64,000 nucleotides of DNA from Pseudomonas purpurea (GTDB lineage Bacteria; Pseudomonadota; Gammaproteobacteria; Pseudomonadales; Pseudomonadaceae): the NCBI RefSeq assembly GCF_039908635.1, contig NZ_CP150918.1, forward strand, positions 3,033,001 through 3,097,000. Reading direction: 5' to 3'. Positions 29,606-39,346 of this stretch are shown here, piece after piece. The first letter of the stretch is position 1. Each line of letters begins with the position of its first letter. The translations under genes were made by a program, and so were the position numbers. The notes beneath the pieces were generated by a model. That model searched no databases, had not been told where the DNA came from, and saw only the letters and a list, made by a program, of their open reading frames with translations.

Positions 29606-32376
29606 GCGACACGTTGCGGGCCACCGTACGCCTGCAATTTCACAAAGGTTTCACCCTCGACGACGCCATTCCCTGGGTGCCATACTTTGCCGAACTGGGC
29701 ATCAGCCACCTCTATGCCTCGCCGTTACTGAGTGCCCGCGCCGGGTCGATGCACGGTTATGACGTGGTCGACCCGAGCACGGTCAACCCCGAACTGGGCG
29801 GGGAAGCCGCCCTGCGCCGGCTGGTCGCTACGCTGCGCGCGCAGGGCATGGGATTGATTCTGGACATTGTCTCCAACCACATGGCGGTCGGCGGCAGCGA
29901 CAACCCCTGGTGGCTGGACTTGCTGGAATGGGGACGCCTGAGTCCCTTTGGCGAATGCTTCGACATTCAATGGCACTCCGCCGACCCGTTGCTCGAAGGC
30001 CAATTGCTGCTGCCGTTTCTGGGCAGCGATTACGGTGCGGCGTTGCAGCAAGGTACCTTGACCCTGCGTTTCGATCCTGGGCAAGGCGCGTTTTATGTCG
30101 AGCACTACGCGCATCGTTTCCCGATCTGCCCTGCCGATTACGCCGACCTGCTCAAGCCCACCGATGCACTGAGTGCCCCGCACGCCGAGTCACTCAAGTC
30201 CCTGGCCGAACACTTCGCCACCCTGAGCTACCAGACTGGCGCCCATGCACTGGCTGCTCCGTTGAAGCAGCAACTGTCGACGCTGGCGAGCGCCCCGCCA
30301 GTTGCTCAGGCCATCGCCCGGCAACTGGCGCTTTACGATTCGCGTCAGCCCGAAGGTTTCAGCCGGCTGCACAACCTGCTGGAGCGCCAGAGCTATCGGC
30401 TGGCCAGTTGGCGCACCGCCGCCGACGACATCAACTGGCGACGGTTCTTCGATGTCAACGAACTGGCTGGCTTGCGGGTCGAGCGGCCAACGGTGTTCGA
30501 GGCGACTCACGCGAAAATTTTCCAGTTGATCAGCGACGGACTGGTCGACGGGCTGCGCATCGACCACATCGATGGCCTGGCCGACCCTCGGGGCTACTGC
30601 CGCAAACTCAGGCGCCGGGTTGACGCGTTGTCGCCTTCGCGGCACCTGCCGATCTACCTCGAGAAGATCCTCGGCGAGGGCGAAACCCTGCGCCGCGACT
30701 GGCAGGTCGATGGCACCACCGGCTATGAATTCATGAACCAGGTGTCGCTGTTGCAGCACGACCCGCAGGGCGCACAAACGCTGGGCAGGCTCTGGAGCCA
30801 ACTCAGTGAACGCCCCGCCGCGTTCGGCGAAGAAGCGCGATTGGCCCGCCAGCAAATCCTCAACGGCTCCCTGGCCGGCGACTTTGAGAGTGTTGCCCAG
30901 GCGCTGCTGCACGTCGCCCGCGATGACCTGATGAGTCGCGACCTGACCCTGGGCGCGATTCGCCGGGCGTTGCAGGAACTGGTGGTGCATTTCCCGGTGT
31001 ACCGCACCTACATCGGCCCGTGCGGCCGCTCGCCCGACGACGACGCTGTTTTCCAGCAGGCCATGCATGGCGCCCGTGCAACCCTGAGCGAGGCCGATTG
31101 GCCGGTGCTCGATTACCTGGCGCAGTGGCTCGGCGGTCAGCCTTGGCGCAAGCAGCCACCGGGGCCTGCACGCAAACGGCTCAAACATGCCTGCGTGCGC
31201 TTTCAGCAACTGACCTCGCCCGCGGCGGCCAAAGCCGTGGAAGACACCGCGTTCTATCGCTCGGCGGCGCTGTTGTCGCGCAATGACGTGGGCTTCAACA
31301 CCGAGCAGTTCAGCGCGCCACTGGCAGACTTTCATCACGCCTGTGCGCAACGCCTCGCAACGTATCCGGACAACCTGCTGGCCACGGCCACCCATGACCA
31401 CAAACGTGGCGAAGACACGCGTGCGCGGCTGGCGGTGCTCAGCGAACGCAGTGCCTGGTACGCCGAACAGGTCGAACACTGGCGTCACCTGTCTTCGGGT
31501 TTGCGGGTTGATCCGCAGCTTCCCTCGGCCGGGGATGAGCTGATTCTCTATCAAGGCCTGCTCGGCAGCTGGCCGCCGGAATTGCGCACGGATGATGAAA
31601 AAGGCCTTGAAGCCTACGCCCGACGGATCTGGCAATGGCAACAAAAGGCCCTGCGCGAAGCCAAACTGGCCAGCAGTTGGAGCGCGCCTAACGATGCTTA
31701 CGAGCACGCCACCGAGGTTTTTATCGAACGCCTGCTGCTGCGCACTGAAGGTCTGCCGCTGCGCACCGCCGTGCATCAGGCCGTGCAGGCAATCGCCGCG
31801 TGCGGTGCCTTGAACAGCCTGGCGCAAACCTTGCTGCGAATGACTGTGCCGGGGGTGCCGGACGTGTATCAGGGCACGGAATTCTGGGATTTCAGCCTGG
31901 TGGATCCGGACAATCGCCGGCCAGTGGACTTCAGCGCACGGCGAGCGGCGCTGGCCTCACCGGTGGACGTGCCCCGATTACTGACGAGCTGGCGTGACGG
32001 GCACCTCAAACAGGCGCTGATTGCGCAGGTTCTGAAGGTTCGTGCCACGCACGCGGCGCTGTTTCGTCATGGTGGTTATCGGCCCTTGGAAGTACTCGGC
32101 AGCCAGGCCCATCGGGTACTGGCCTTCGCCCGCGAATACCGTGAGCTACGGGCAATCGTGATCGTGCCGATTCGGGTCGCCGGGCTGCTGGAAAGCAGTG
32201 CCACACCCCAGGTAAATGCCCTGCACTGGAGCGATACACGAGTGACCCTACCGTTCGCCCCTTCCGGGGAAAAGCTGAAGGGACTTTTTTCAAGCAGTGC
32301 AGTCACACACCACAAGACGTTGCTGATTGGCGCTGCGCTGGGGGAGTTCCCGGTCAATCTCTTTATCCACACTTGA
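29602..32376 (+). CDS. treY: Malto-oligosyltrehalose synthase TreY
   Basis: 924 residues, a GH13 enzyme that turns the reducing end of a maltodextrin into a trehalose unit. The N-terminus TVRLQFHKGFTLDDA and the YASPLLSARAGSMHGYDVVDPSTVNPELGG segment are the TreY signature. The catalytic barrel has LDIVSNHM and LVDGLRIDHIDGLADPRGYC, with a C-terminal VPDVYQGTEFWDFSLVDPDNRRPVDF. Its large central insertion is normal for TreY. The ATG overlaps the malQ stop by 4 bases. It works with TreZ to make trehalose from alpha-glucan, an osmoprotection and desiccation pathway in pseudomonads. Confidence 0.93.
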   Translation: MSDTLRATVRLQFHKGFTLDDAIPWVPYFAELGISHLYASPLLSARAGSMHGYDVVDPSTVNPELGGEAALRRLVATLRAQGMGLILDIVSNHMAVGGSDNPWWLDLLEWGRLSPFGECFDIQWHSADPLLEGQLLLPFLGSDYGAALQQGTLTLRFDPGQGAFYVEHYAHRFPICPADYADLLKPTDALSAPHAESLKSLAEHFATLSYQTGAHALAAPLKQQLSTLASAPPVAQAIARQLALYDSRQPEGFSRLHNLLERQSYRLASWRTAADDINWRRFFDVNELAGLRVERPTVFEATHAKIFQLISDGLVDGLRIDHIDGLADPRGYCRKLRRRVDALSPSRHLPIYLEKILGEGETLRRDWQVDGTTGYEFMNQVSLLQHDPQGAQTLGRLWSQLSERPAAFGEEARLARQQILNGSLAGDFESVAQALLHVARDDLMSRDLTLGAIRRALQELVVHFPVYRTYIGPCGRSPDDDAVFQQAMHGARATLSEADWPVLDYLAQWLGGQPWRKQPPGPARKRLKHACVRFQQLTSPAAAKAVEDTAFYRSAALLSRNDVGFNTEQFSAPLADFHHACAQRLATYPDNLLATATHDHKRGEDTRARLAVLSERSAWYAEQVEHWRHLSSGLRVDPQLPSAGDELILYQGLLGSWPPELRTDDEKGLEAYARRIWQWQQKALREAKLASSWSAPNDAYEHATEVFIERLLLRTEGLPLRTAVHQAVQAIAACGALNSLAQTLLRMTVPGVPDVYQGTEFWDFSLVDPDNRRPVDFSARRAALASPVDVPRLLTSWRDGHLKQALIAQVLKVRATHAALFRHGGYRPLEVLGSQAHRVLAFAREYRELRAIVIVPIRVAGLLESSATPQVNALHWSDTRVTLPFAPSGEKLKGLFSSSAVTHHKTLLIGAALGEFPVNLFIHT

Positions 32377-32397
32377 GTTCCGTTCAGGAGCATGCCG

Positions 32398-32700
32398 ATG
32401 AGTACCGACGAAAAACGCGTTCGTGAATTTGCTTACCAAATCTGGGAATCCGAAGGCAAACCCGAAGGCCAGGAGGCCCGCCATTGGGAGATGGCCCACA
32501 AACTGGCAGAAGCCGAAGCCCTGGCCCCCAGCAAACCGTCAACAACCGGCACAGGCAAAGCCGCCCCCCGTAAAACCGCCGAGCCAAAGACCAAAGCCCG
32601 AACCAAGGCTGCGGCCGTTACGTCAGTCGTTGCAAAACCCGGTGAGAAAAGCGCCGAACCGAAAAAACCCCGCGCACCGCGCAAACCACCGGCCCGCTGA
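32398..32700 (+). CDS. DUF2934 small basic protein
   Basis: 100 residues. The first 50 match DUF2934 (REFAYQIWESEGKPEGQEARHWEMAHKLAEAE). The second half is a low-complexity Lys/Ala/Pro tail (for example KKPRAPRKPP), likely disordered and possibly nucleic-acid or polymer binding. ATG 32398 is preferred over the ATG at 32392 because CAGGAG ends at 32390, giving a normal spacing. A DUF2934 gene between treY and glgX is a regular feature of this locus in pseudomonads, but its function is unknown. Confidence 0.8.
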   Translation: MSTDEKRVREFAYQIWESEGKPEGQEARHWEMAHKLAEAEALAPSKPSTTGTGKAAPRKTAEPKTKARTKAAAVTSVVAKPGEKSAEPKKPRAPRKPPAR

Positions 32701-32819
32701 CGACACACACCGATCCGACCTGAGATGAGCCGTGGCAAGCGCTTGCCACACAAGGCTCTTTCGCCCTCAAAAAGCCGCTCAGCACCGTGTCATTGCCCAC
32801 TCTCGCCGCAGGAGCCTCT

Positions 32820-34979
32820 ATGACCACGCCCAGTAAAGCCGCACCAGAGCCTCAGGCCGAAGCCTCGCGAATCCGTGAAGGTTTGCCCTTCCCGCTCGGT
32901 GCAACCTGGGATGGCCTGGGGGTCAATTTCGCGTTGTTTTCCGCCCACGCCACCAAGGTTGAACTGTGCCTGTTCGACGACACCGGCGAAGTGGAACTGG
33001 AGCGCATCGAGCTGCCGGAGTACACCGACGAAATTTTTCATGGCTACCTGCCGGACGCCCATCCGGGGCTGATCTACGGCTACCGGGTGTACGGCCCGTA
33101 TGACCCGCAGAACGGCCACCGTTTCAACCACCACAAATTGCTCATCGACCCGTATGCCAAACAGTTGGTCGGCCAGTTGAAATGGTCCGAAGCGCTGTTC
33201 GGCTACACCATCGGCCATGCCGATGCCGACCTCAGCTTCGATGAACGCGACAGCGCGCCCTTCGTGCCCAAGTGCAAGGTCATCGACCCCGCACACACCT
33301 GGGGGCACGACCATCGCGTCAGCGTGCCATGGGACCGGACGATCATCTATGAGACCCATGTGCGCGGCATCAGCATGCTTCACCCCAGCGTGCCGGAAAA
33401 CGTGCGCGGGACGTTCGCCGGGTTGATGGTCGATGACGTGCTGGAACACATCCGCAAACTCGGCGTGTCGTCGGTCCAATTGCTGCCCATTCATGCCTTC
33501 GTCAATGACCAGCATTTGCTGCACAAGGGCATGACCAATTACTGGGGCTACAACAGCATCGCGTTCTTTGCACCGGACCCGCGTTACCTGGCCAGCGGCA
33601 AGATCGCCGAGTTCAAGGAGATGGTCGCGCACCTGCACGAAGCCAACCTGGAGGTGATCCTTGACGTGGTCTACAACCACACCGCCGAAGGCAACGAGCA
33701 AGGCCCGACGCTGTCGATGCGCGGGATCGACAACGCCACTTACTATCGGCTGATGCCGGACGACAAACGCTTCTACATCAATGATTCCGGGACCGGCAAC
33801 ACCCTGGACCTGAGCCACCCGTGCGTGCTGCAAATGGTCACCGACTCGTTGCGCTACTGGGCCACAGAAATGCACGTCGACGGATTCCGCTTCGACCTCG
33901 CCACCATTCTGGGGCGTTACCACGATGGTTTTGACGAGCGCCACAGCTTCCTCGTGGCCTGCCGCCAGGACCCGGTCTTGCGGCAGGTAAAAATGATCGC
34001 CGAGCCCTGGGATTGCGGCCCGGGCGGTTATCAGGTCGGTGGTTTCCCACCCGGCTGGGTCGAATGGAACGACCGTTTCCGCGACACCGTGCGCGCATTC
34101 TGGAAAGGTGACGACGGCCAACTCGCCGACTTCGCCGGGCGCATGACGGCCTCCGGCGAGATGTTCAACCAGCGCGGTCGCCGCCCGTACTCGTCGATGA
34201 ACTTCATCACCGCCCACGACGGCTTTACCCTCAACGATCTGGTCTCCTACAACGACAAACACAACGAAGCCAACGACGAAGACAATCAAGATGGCAGCAA
34301 CAACAACCTGTCGTGGAACCACGGGGTGGAAGGCCCCACCGACGACCCGCAGATCAACGAACTGCGCCAGCGCCAGATGCGCAATTTCTTCGCCACCCTG
34401 CTCCTGGCCCAAGGCACGCCCATGCTGGTGGCCGGAGACGAGTTCGCCCGGACCCAGCACGGCAACAACAACGCCTACTGCCAGGACAGCGAAACCGGTT
34501 GGGTCAATTGGGACGTGAGTGATGACGGCAAGGCCTTGCTCAAGTTCGTCAAACGCCTGATCAAGCTGCGCCTGAACTACCCGATCCTGCGGCGCGGACG
34601 GTTCCTGGTGGGCAACTACAACGAAGACATCGGCGTCAAGGACGTGACCTGGCTGGCGCCTGGCGGTGAGGAGATGTCCACCGAACAATGGCAGGACGGC
34701 CACGGGCGCTGCCTGGGCATGTTGCTCGATGGCCGGGCGCAGGAAACCGGCATCCGTCGCAAAGGCGCGGACGCCACCTTGCTGCTGGTGGTCAACGCCC
34801 ATCACGACATCGTCAGTTTCCGCCTGCCGGAAGTCCCCGACGGCGGCTTCTGGACCTGCATGATCGATACTCATCAGCCGTCGATTCGCGGCCAGGAACG
34901 CTTCGATTTCAATCACGAATACTTCGTGACCGGGCGCTCGTTGCTGCTGTTCGAATTGCAGCATGAGGATGACGACTGA
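32820..34979 (+). CDS. glgX: Glycogen debranching enzyme GlgX
   Basis: 719 residues, an isoamylase-type GH13 enzyme. The N-terminal domain begins at PFPLGATWDGLGVNFALFSAHA. Barrel motifs follow: LDVVYNHTAEGNEQGPTLS, HVDGFRFDLATILGR with the nucleophile Asp, MIAEPWDCGPGGYQVGGFP with the acid Glu, and FITAHDGFTLNDLVSYN. It hydrolyses alpha-1,6 branches to release maltodextrins for MalQ and TreY. Start ATG 32820 has AGGAG 6 bases upstream and is preferred over an in-frame start at 32787. It is the last gene of the plus-strand half-locus. Confidence 0.93.
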   Translation: MTTPSKAAPEPQAEASRIREGLPFPLGATWDGLGVNFALFSAHATKVELCLFDDTGEVELERIELPEYTDEIFHGYLPDAHPGLIYGYRVYGPYDPQNGHRFNHHKLLIDPYAKQLVGQLKWSEALFGYTIGHADADLSFDERDSAPFVPKCKVIDPAHTWGHDHRVSVPWDRTIIYETHVRGISMLHPSVPENVRGTFAGLMVDDVLEHIRKLGVSSVQLLPIHAFVNDQHLLHKGMTNYWGYNSIAFFAPDPRYLASGKIAEFKEMVAHLHEANLEVILDVVYNHTAEGNEQGPTLSMRGIDNATYYRLMPDDKRFYINDSGTGNTLDLSHPCVLQMVTDSLRYWATEMHVDGFRFDLATILGRYHDGFDERHSFLVACRQDPVLRQVKMIAEPWDCGPGGYQVGGFPPGWVEWNDRFRDTVRAFWKGDDGQLADFAGRMTASGEMFNQRGRRPYSSMNFITAHDGFTLNDLVSYNDKHNEANDEDNQDGSNNNLSWNHGVEGPTDDPQINELRQRQMRNFFATLLLAQGTPMLVAGDEFARTQHGNNNAYCQDSETGWVNWDVSDDGKALLKFVKRLIKLRLNYPILRRGRFLVGNYNEDIGVKDVTWLAPGGEEMSTEQWQDGHGRCLGMLLDGRAQETGIRRKGADATLLLVVNAHHDIVSFRLPEVPDGGFWTCMIDTHQPSIRGQERFDFNHEYFVTGRSLLLFELQHEDDD

Positions 34980-35301
34980 GAGGGACGCCGATGAACGAAT
35001 CGGTCAAAACGGCCGTTCTTGACGCTTGCGTCAACGTCAAGACAGAAACCGCCCAGCCCCTGTCGAGTCCGCGCATTTCTATCTGATACGGTGTTTTTTC
35101 TGATACCTGATCCGGTTTTTTCGTAAAAAACGTCAATGTGGCCGCGACGGATCGCGATGTATGGGCAATACTCTGCCCGCAGCAATCCAGGACAGGAGCG
35201 CTGCAAAGTGATATCAATTGGCCGTCATGGGATCTGTATCAGGAGGCTTTCAGGGCTCTCACGCATGATCGACGGCATGTCAGAACAAGGATGTGGTACT
35301 C
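34980..35301. other. Intergenic region after glgX with a dyad and a possible mini-ORF
   Basis: 322 bases. A possible 31-codon frame (34991-35086, preceded by GAGAGGG) is weakly supported. A perfect dyad TTGACGC-TT-GCGTCAA lies at 35019-35034 inside it. Imperfect direct repeats at about 35080-35121 each end in a T-run, and an A/T hairpin (35115-35131) follows. It may carry the terminator of the glg operon and the promoter of the deacetylase. Confidence 0.35.
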
Positions 35302-36060
35302 ATGAAATCCGTTTCCCTCGCCGAAGCCAGTCTGCCCACGCAGATATGGAACAACGCCCGACAGCTGGACGAAATCCCTTTCGTCAACATCGGTACGCTG
35401 ATCCCCGCTGATGCCCGCGCCGTCGTCATTGCGCCTCATCCGGGCGACGAAGTCGTCACCTGTGGCGGCCTGCTGCAAGTGCTGTCGACACTTGGCCATC
35501 CCCTGCAACTGATCTCGATCACCGACGGCAGTGCCAGCCATCCGGGCTCGCACTTTTGGTCGGAGCAACGCCTGAGCGTGTTTCGCCCCCAGGAAAGTGT
35601 CGAAGCCCTGCGCCGCCTCGGCGTGCCGATGCACAGCCTGAAATGGATTCGCGGCGGTTTCACCGATAACGCCCTGGCTGAACATGAACATCAGTTGACC
35701 CAATTCATCGCCCGCTACTTGCGCCCCGGTGACGTGGTCTTCAGTACCTGGAGCGAAGACGGCAACGTTGACCATGACACGGTCGGGCGCGCCGCCGCCA
35801 AAGCGGCGAGCATGGTCGGTGCCAGCCTCCACGAAGTACCGCTGTGGGCCTGGCACTGGCCATTGCGTGAACAAGGGCTGATCCCTTGGCACCGGGCACG
35901 CAAGCTGCGCCTGGACACTTGGACCGTCGCACGCAAGCGCCACGCCACCCATGCCTACGCCAGCCAGTTGGAAGGCGAGCCGGAACTCGGTATCGCACCG
36001 ACCTTGCCTCGGGTCGTCCTGGAGCGCATGCGCCTGCCGTATGAGATTGTGTTTGTGTAA
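35302..36060 (+). CDS. PIG-L (LmbE-like) deacetylase
   Basis: 252 residues. The metal-binding motif APHPGDEVVTCGG (normally xHPDDE, here with G replacing the first D, about residues 48-60) and a later STWSEDGNVDHDTVGRAA match the zinc-dependent N-acetylglucosaminyl deacetylase family. ATG 35302 is chosen over a GTG 9 bases upstream because AAGGA then has normal spacing. These enzymes remove acetyl groups from GlcNAc-linked or related small molecules. It sits between the two halves of the trehalose-glycogen locus. The Asp-to-Gly change at a position usually involved in metal binding or catalysis deserves attention. Its stop codon lies inside a palindrome. Confidence 0.85.
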   Translation: MKSVSLAEASLPTQIWNNARQLDEIPFVNIGTLIPADARAVVIAPHPGDEVVTCGGLLQVLSTLGHPLQLISITDGSASHPGSHFWSEQRLSVFRPQESVEALRRLGVPMHSLKWIRGGFTDNALAEHEHQLTQFIARYLRPGDVVFSTWSEDGNVDHDTVGRAAAKAASMVGASLHEVPLWAWHWPLREQGLIPWHRARKLRLDTWTVARKRHATHAYASQLEGEPELGIAPTLPRVVLERMRLPYEIVFV

Positions 36061-36069
36061 TACACAAAC
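36051..36069. repeat. 19-base palindrome over the deacetylase stop codon
   Basis: GTTTGTGTA-A-TACACAAAC: 9-bp arms with a 1-base centre, covering the TAA stop. There is no T-run after it. A second, looser inverted pair (ACAAGCG and CGCTTGT) follows within 40 bases. It could be an operator, a 3'-end structure or a recombination scar. Confidence 0.6.
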
Positions 36070-36130
36070 AAGCGCTTAGAGAATCCACAAAAAACAAACG
36101 CTTGTACCCGCTGAATTAACGGGACCGTCC

Positions 36131-36419
36131 ATGAGCGGGCGTGTCGGGGCACGCCTCAAAGGCAGTTACGAAGTCAATGGCCTGGGCGTCGAGCCCTACG
36201 TGCGCACCAACCTGTGGCACACGGCGCTACAGCGCCAACGCGGTGACGCTGGATCAGGTCGATAAAATCAGCAGCAGTCGCAAATTCTCCACGGTGGAGT
36301 TGGGGCTCGGCCTGGTGGCGCGAGTTAGCCTGTACGTCAGCGCCGACTACAGCAGTGACGTGGATGACAACGACCTGAACGGCATCATTGGCAGCCTTGG
36401 GGTGCGGATGCGTTGGTGA
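36131..36419 (+). pseudogene. Remnant of an autotransporter beta-barrel (C-terminal end only)
   Basis: Only about the last 95 residues of an AIDA-type autotransporter are present. The first frame reads SGRVGARLKGSYEVNGL and PYVRTNLWHT. After a +1 shift near 36225-36230 the second reads YSANAVTLDQVDKISSSRKFS and ends VRMRW, the usual terminal aromatic. The passenger domain and most of the barrel are missing, so this is a true gene fragment and not merely a base error. The shift here (ACGGCGC) is not at GGCC, unlike the seven other breaks. It lies just upstream of the Rhs-type toxin, suggesting past rearrangement at this spot. Confidence 0.75.
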
Positions 36420-36574
36420 AGGCAATCAACCGTGGCTCCTGCGGCTGTTGCCAGTGGAGCCACGCCCTCGGGCCACAAGGATAAATCGACGCCTACCTGT
36501 TAGTTCTTACAGTATCCAAAGCCCTGAAAGCCCTGCATTGTGTGGGCACTCACTGCGGGTCAAGGACAAGACAC

Positions 36575-39346
36575 ATGGCGACCGCCTCTCTGGGACCACA
36601 GGTTCATACCGCAACGCCGACCCTTTCCGTCTTGGACCCGCGTGGCCTGGCGGTCAGGGCCGTGCAGTTCCATCGGCGGCAGGCCAACGAGCCGCTGGAG
36701 TCGCGCGTCACCCATCAACGTTACGACAGCGCTGGTCGGCCAGTGGCCAGCCGTGATCCACGGTTGTTTGCCATGGCCCAGGCCGATGAATCCGTACCCG
36801 CCAACCTGAGCCAGACTTTCAGCCTGTCCAGCTTACCGTTGGCGACCCACAGCGTGGATTCCGGTTGGCAGACTATGCTGCAAGGTGCCGCTGGGCAAAC
36901 CCTGGAGCGCTGGGACAGTCGTGGCAGCCATTCACTGACTGAATGCGATGCCCTGCTGCGCCCGGTGGCCGTGCATGAACGTGGAGAAGACGTTGCAGAG
37001 CACACACTGGAGCGTTTTAGCTATGCCGGCGCCGATGCGGACTCCGCCGCCCACAACCTGTGCGGTCAGTTGATTCGCCATGACGATCCGGCGGGCACGC
37101 TGCACTTGCATGATCTGGGGCTGGGCGGTGCGGTACTGAAACAGACCCGGCATTTTCTGCGTGATAGCGCTCCGCCCGATTGGCCGAGCGAGGTGCCCGC
37201 TCGCAATACGCTGCTTGAACCCGGCGACGGCGCGACGACCTGGAACACCTGCGCACCTACCAACGAACCGCTGAGCCAAACCGACGCACTGGGCAACCTT
37301 CAAGCTTTCGCCCATACCGTCGCCGGTGAGTTGAAAAACACCCGGCTGAAACTGGCGGGCAGCGGACAGGTCGAGCAGGTGTTGGTCAGCAACATCCACT
37401 ACAACGCCCTGGGCCAGGTCGAGTCGGAAAACGCCGGCAACGGCGTGATCACCCGTCACCGCTACGACCCTGCCGATGGCCGACTGACGAGGCTCAGCGC
37501 CCACAAAACCGATGGCTCGCCGCTGCAAGACCTGGCGTACCGCTACGACCCGGTCGGTAACGTCCTGAGCATCGAAGAATCCGAACAGTCGATCCGCTAC
37601 TTCAAGAACCAACGGGTCGCCCCGATCACGACTTACCACTACAACACGCTCTACCAGTTGATCAAAGCCACCGGACGAGAGGCCAGCACGGGCCTAGGCG
37701 GCCCAGCCTTGCCTGGCTTGCAACCCTTGCCGGCCGCCCCCAACCAGATTGCCAATTACACCCAGACCTACCACTACGACCCGGCCGGCAACCTGTTGGA
37801 ACTCGAGCATCTCGGCGCACAGCGCCATGGCCGCACCTTGACCCGCGCCCGCAACAGCAACCGCTGCCTGCCCAACCAGGATGACCGACCGCCAACCGAA
37901 GACGAACTGGCCGCTGGTTTCGATGCCAATGGCAACCTGCATGCACTGCAACCGGGGCAACACCTGAGCTGGGACCTGCGCAATCAACTACAACAAGTGC
38001 GCCCGGTGATTCGCGACAACGCCGAAGACGATCACGAACGTTATGTCTATGACGGCGGCGGCCAGCGCGTGCGCAAGGTTCGCACCAGTCAGACCCACGC
38101 TCGTACCCTCATCAGCGAAGTGCGTTACCTGCCCGGTCTGGAAATTCGCACCCACGGTGGCACCGGTGAAATCCTGCAGGTCATTAGCGCCACAGCGGGA
38201 CGCAACAGCGTCCGGGTATTGCATTGGGTCGCCGGACAACCCGATGACATCCCCAATGATCAATTGCGCTACAGCCTCAACGATCACTTGGGTTCCAGCA
38301 CCCTGGAACTGGACCAGCAGGCCAACCTGATCAGCCAGGAAAGCTATTATCCCTTCGGTGGCACGGCGTGGTGGGCCGGCCGAAACGCGACCGAAGCCAA
38401 GTACAAAACCGTGCGCTATTCCGGCAAGGAACGGGATGCGACGGGGCTTTACTACTATGGATTCCGGTATTACGCGCCGTGGTTGCAGCGGTGGATCAAT
38501 CCGGATCCTGCGGGGTATGTGGATGGGATGAACTTGTATCGAATGACGAGAAACAACCCTGTTTGCTTTTTGGATGACGACGGACAACTTTCAAAAGAGT
38601 CGCGTAAATTAAGACGTCTGATAGAGCGAGATCTCCCCATAACAGGCAGAGGCATGACTGCAATAACAAAAAACAACCCTGACCTTGCCAAAAAAATAAA
38701 AACCGGAATGGATAACACCAAGAACTATTTAACCAGCGCCATCGAAGCCATAGAAGAAATGAGTCGCGACGAAAGCAACAACACATACAAAGCAATTATC
38801 AGTGACTACATGGGAGAAGGTCTCGAGACAGAAATGATACTTGCCGTGATTAACATGCTCTACGCAACAAGCAAGCAGTACGGACACAACTCTCAAAGAA
38901 TCGCAGCCGTAAAGGACACCTCCCCTTCAGCCATAACTGTTTACAACACTACAAATATAAAAAATCTATATATAAACGATAGCATATTGAACCAGCCCGA
39001 CGAATTCGTTGGGGTAGCGCTGATTCACGAATACGCACACATATCCGAGCTGGACGCTCGAGACTTTTACTCGCTGTCGAAAGAATCACTTCCCGGAGAC
39101 GGCGCTCAACTAATAGCTTCGAACTGGCTGAACAACAAATACCGCATCGGTGAAATCAAAAAAGATGACAGAGAAGACTTCATTCAAGCCTCGAATGAAA
39201 AAGACATGCCTTCAGCACTAAAAAGATACGAGACAGACAGAGGCTTTCGCGAATTCGTTTCGATGACTAATGCAGACTCCTGGGCCCATATGATTTACTC
39301 ACTCAGCAATAGCCGAGCCGCACAAAACAAACACGCTTCCGTATAA
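36575..39346 (+). CDS. TccC/Rhs-type toxin with AT-rich zincin-like C-terminal domain
   Basis: 923 residues from ATG 36575 (AAGGA about 8 bases upstream; the longer frame has no such site). Residues 1 to about 662 form an Rhs/YD-repeat shell with many YDPxG-type repeats. The shell ends in the hallmark LYYYGFRYYAPWLQRWINPDPAG and MNLYRMTRNNP, the autoproteolytic boundary region of TccC proteins. From residue 663 (base 38561) composition becomes AT-rich and Lys/Asn/Ser-rich, a variable toxin tail of 261 residues with a metalloprotease-like HEYAH at 818-822 (bases 39026-39040) followed by ELDARDFYS. No TcA or TcB component and no immunity gene is nearby. A secreted or Tc-delivered effector is the likely role; the target is unknown. 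Confidence 0.88.
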   Translation: MATASLGPQVHTATPTLSVLDPRGLAVRAVQFHRRQANEPLESRVTHQRYDSAGRPVASRDPRLFAMAQADESVPANLSQTFSLSSLPLATHSVDSGWQTMLQGAAGQTLERWDSRGSHSLTECDALLRPVAVHERGEDVAEHTLERFSYAGADADSAAHNLCGQLIRHDDPAGTLHLHDLGLGGAVLKQTRHFLRDSAPPDWPSEVPARNTLLEPGDGATTWNTCAPTNEPLSQTDALGNLQAFAHTVAGELKNTRLKLAGSGQVEQVLVSNIHYNALGQVESENAGNGVITRHRYDPADGRLTRLSAHKTDGSPLQDLAYRYDPVGNVLSIEESEQSIRYFKNQRVAPITTYHYNTLYQLIKATGREASTGLGGPALPGLQPLPAAPNQIANYTQTYHYDPAGNLLELEHLGAQRHGRTLTRARNSNRCLPNQDDRPPTEDELAAGFDANGNLHALQPGQHLSWDLRNQLQQVRPVIRDNAEDDHERYVYDGGGQRVRKVRTSQTHARTLISEVRYLPGLEIRTHGGTGEILQVISATAGRNSVRVLHWVAGQPDDIPNDQLRYSLNDHLGSSTLELDQQANLISQESYYPFGGTAWWAGRNATEAKYKTVRYSGKERDATGLYYYGFRYYAPWLQRWINPDPAGYVDGMNLYRMTRNNPVCFLDDDGQLSKESRKLRRLIERDLPITGRGMTAITKNNPDLAKKIKTGMDNTKNYLTSAIEAIEEMSRDESNNTYKAIISDYMGEGLETEMILAVINMLYATSKQYGHNSQRIAAVKDTSPSAITVYNTTNIKNLYINDSILNQPDEFVGVALIHEYAHISELDARDFYSLSKESLPGDGAQLIASNWLNNKYRIGEIKKDDREDFIQASNEKDMPSALKRYETDRGFREFVSMTNADSWAHMIYSLSNSRAAQNKHASV

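Noticed and set aside
34991..35086. 31-codon open frame after glgX
   Set aside because: A weak ribosome-binding site and no recognisable features; kept only as a remark in the intergenic entry.
36131..36419. Adding the autotransporter remnant to the list of GGCC errors
   Set aside because: Its shift is at ACGGCGC, not GGCC, and most of the gene is missing, so it is genuine decay.
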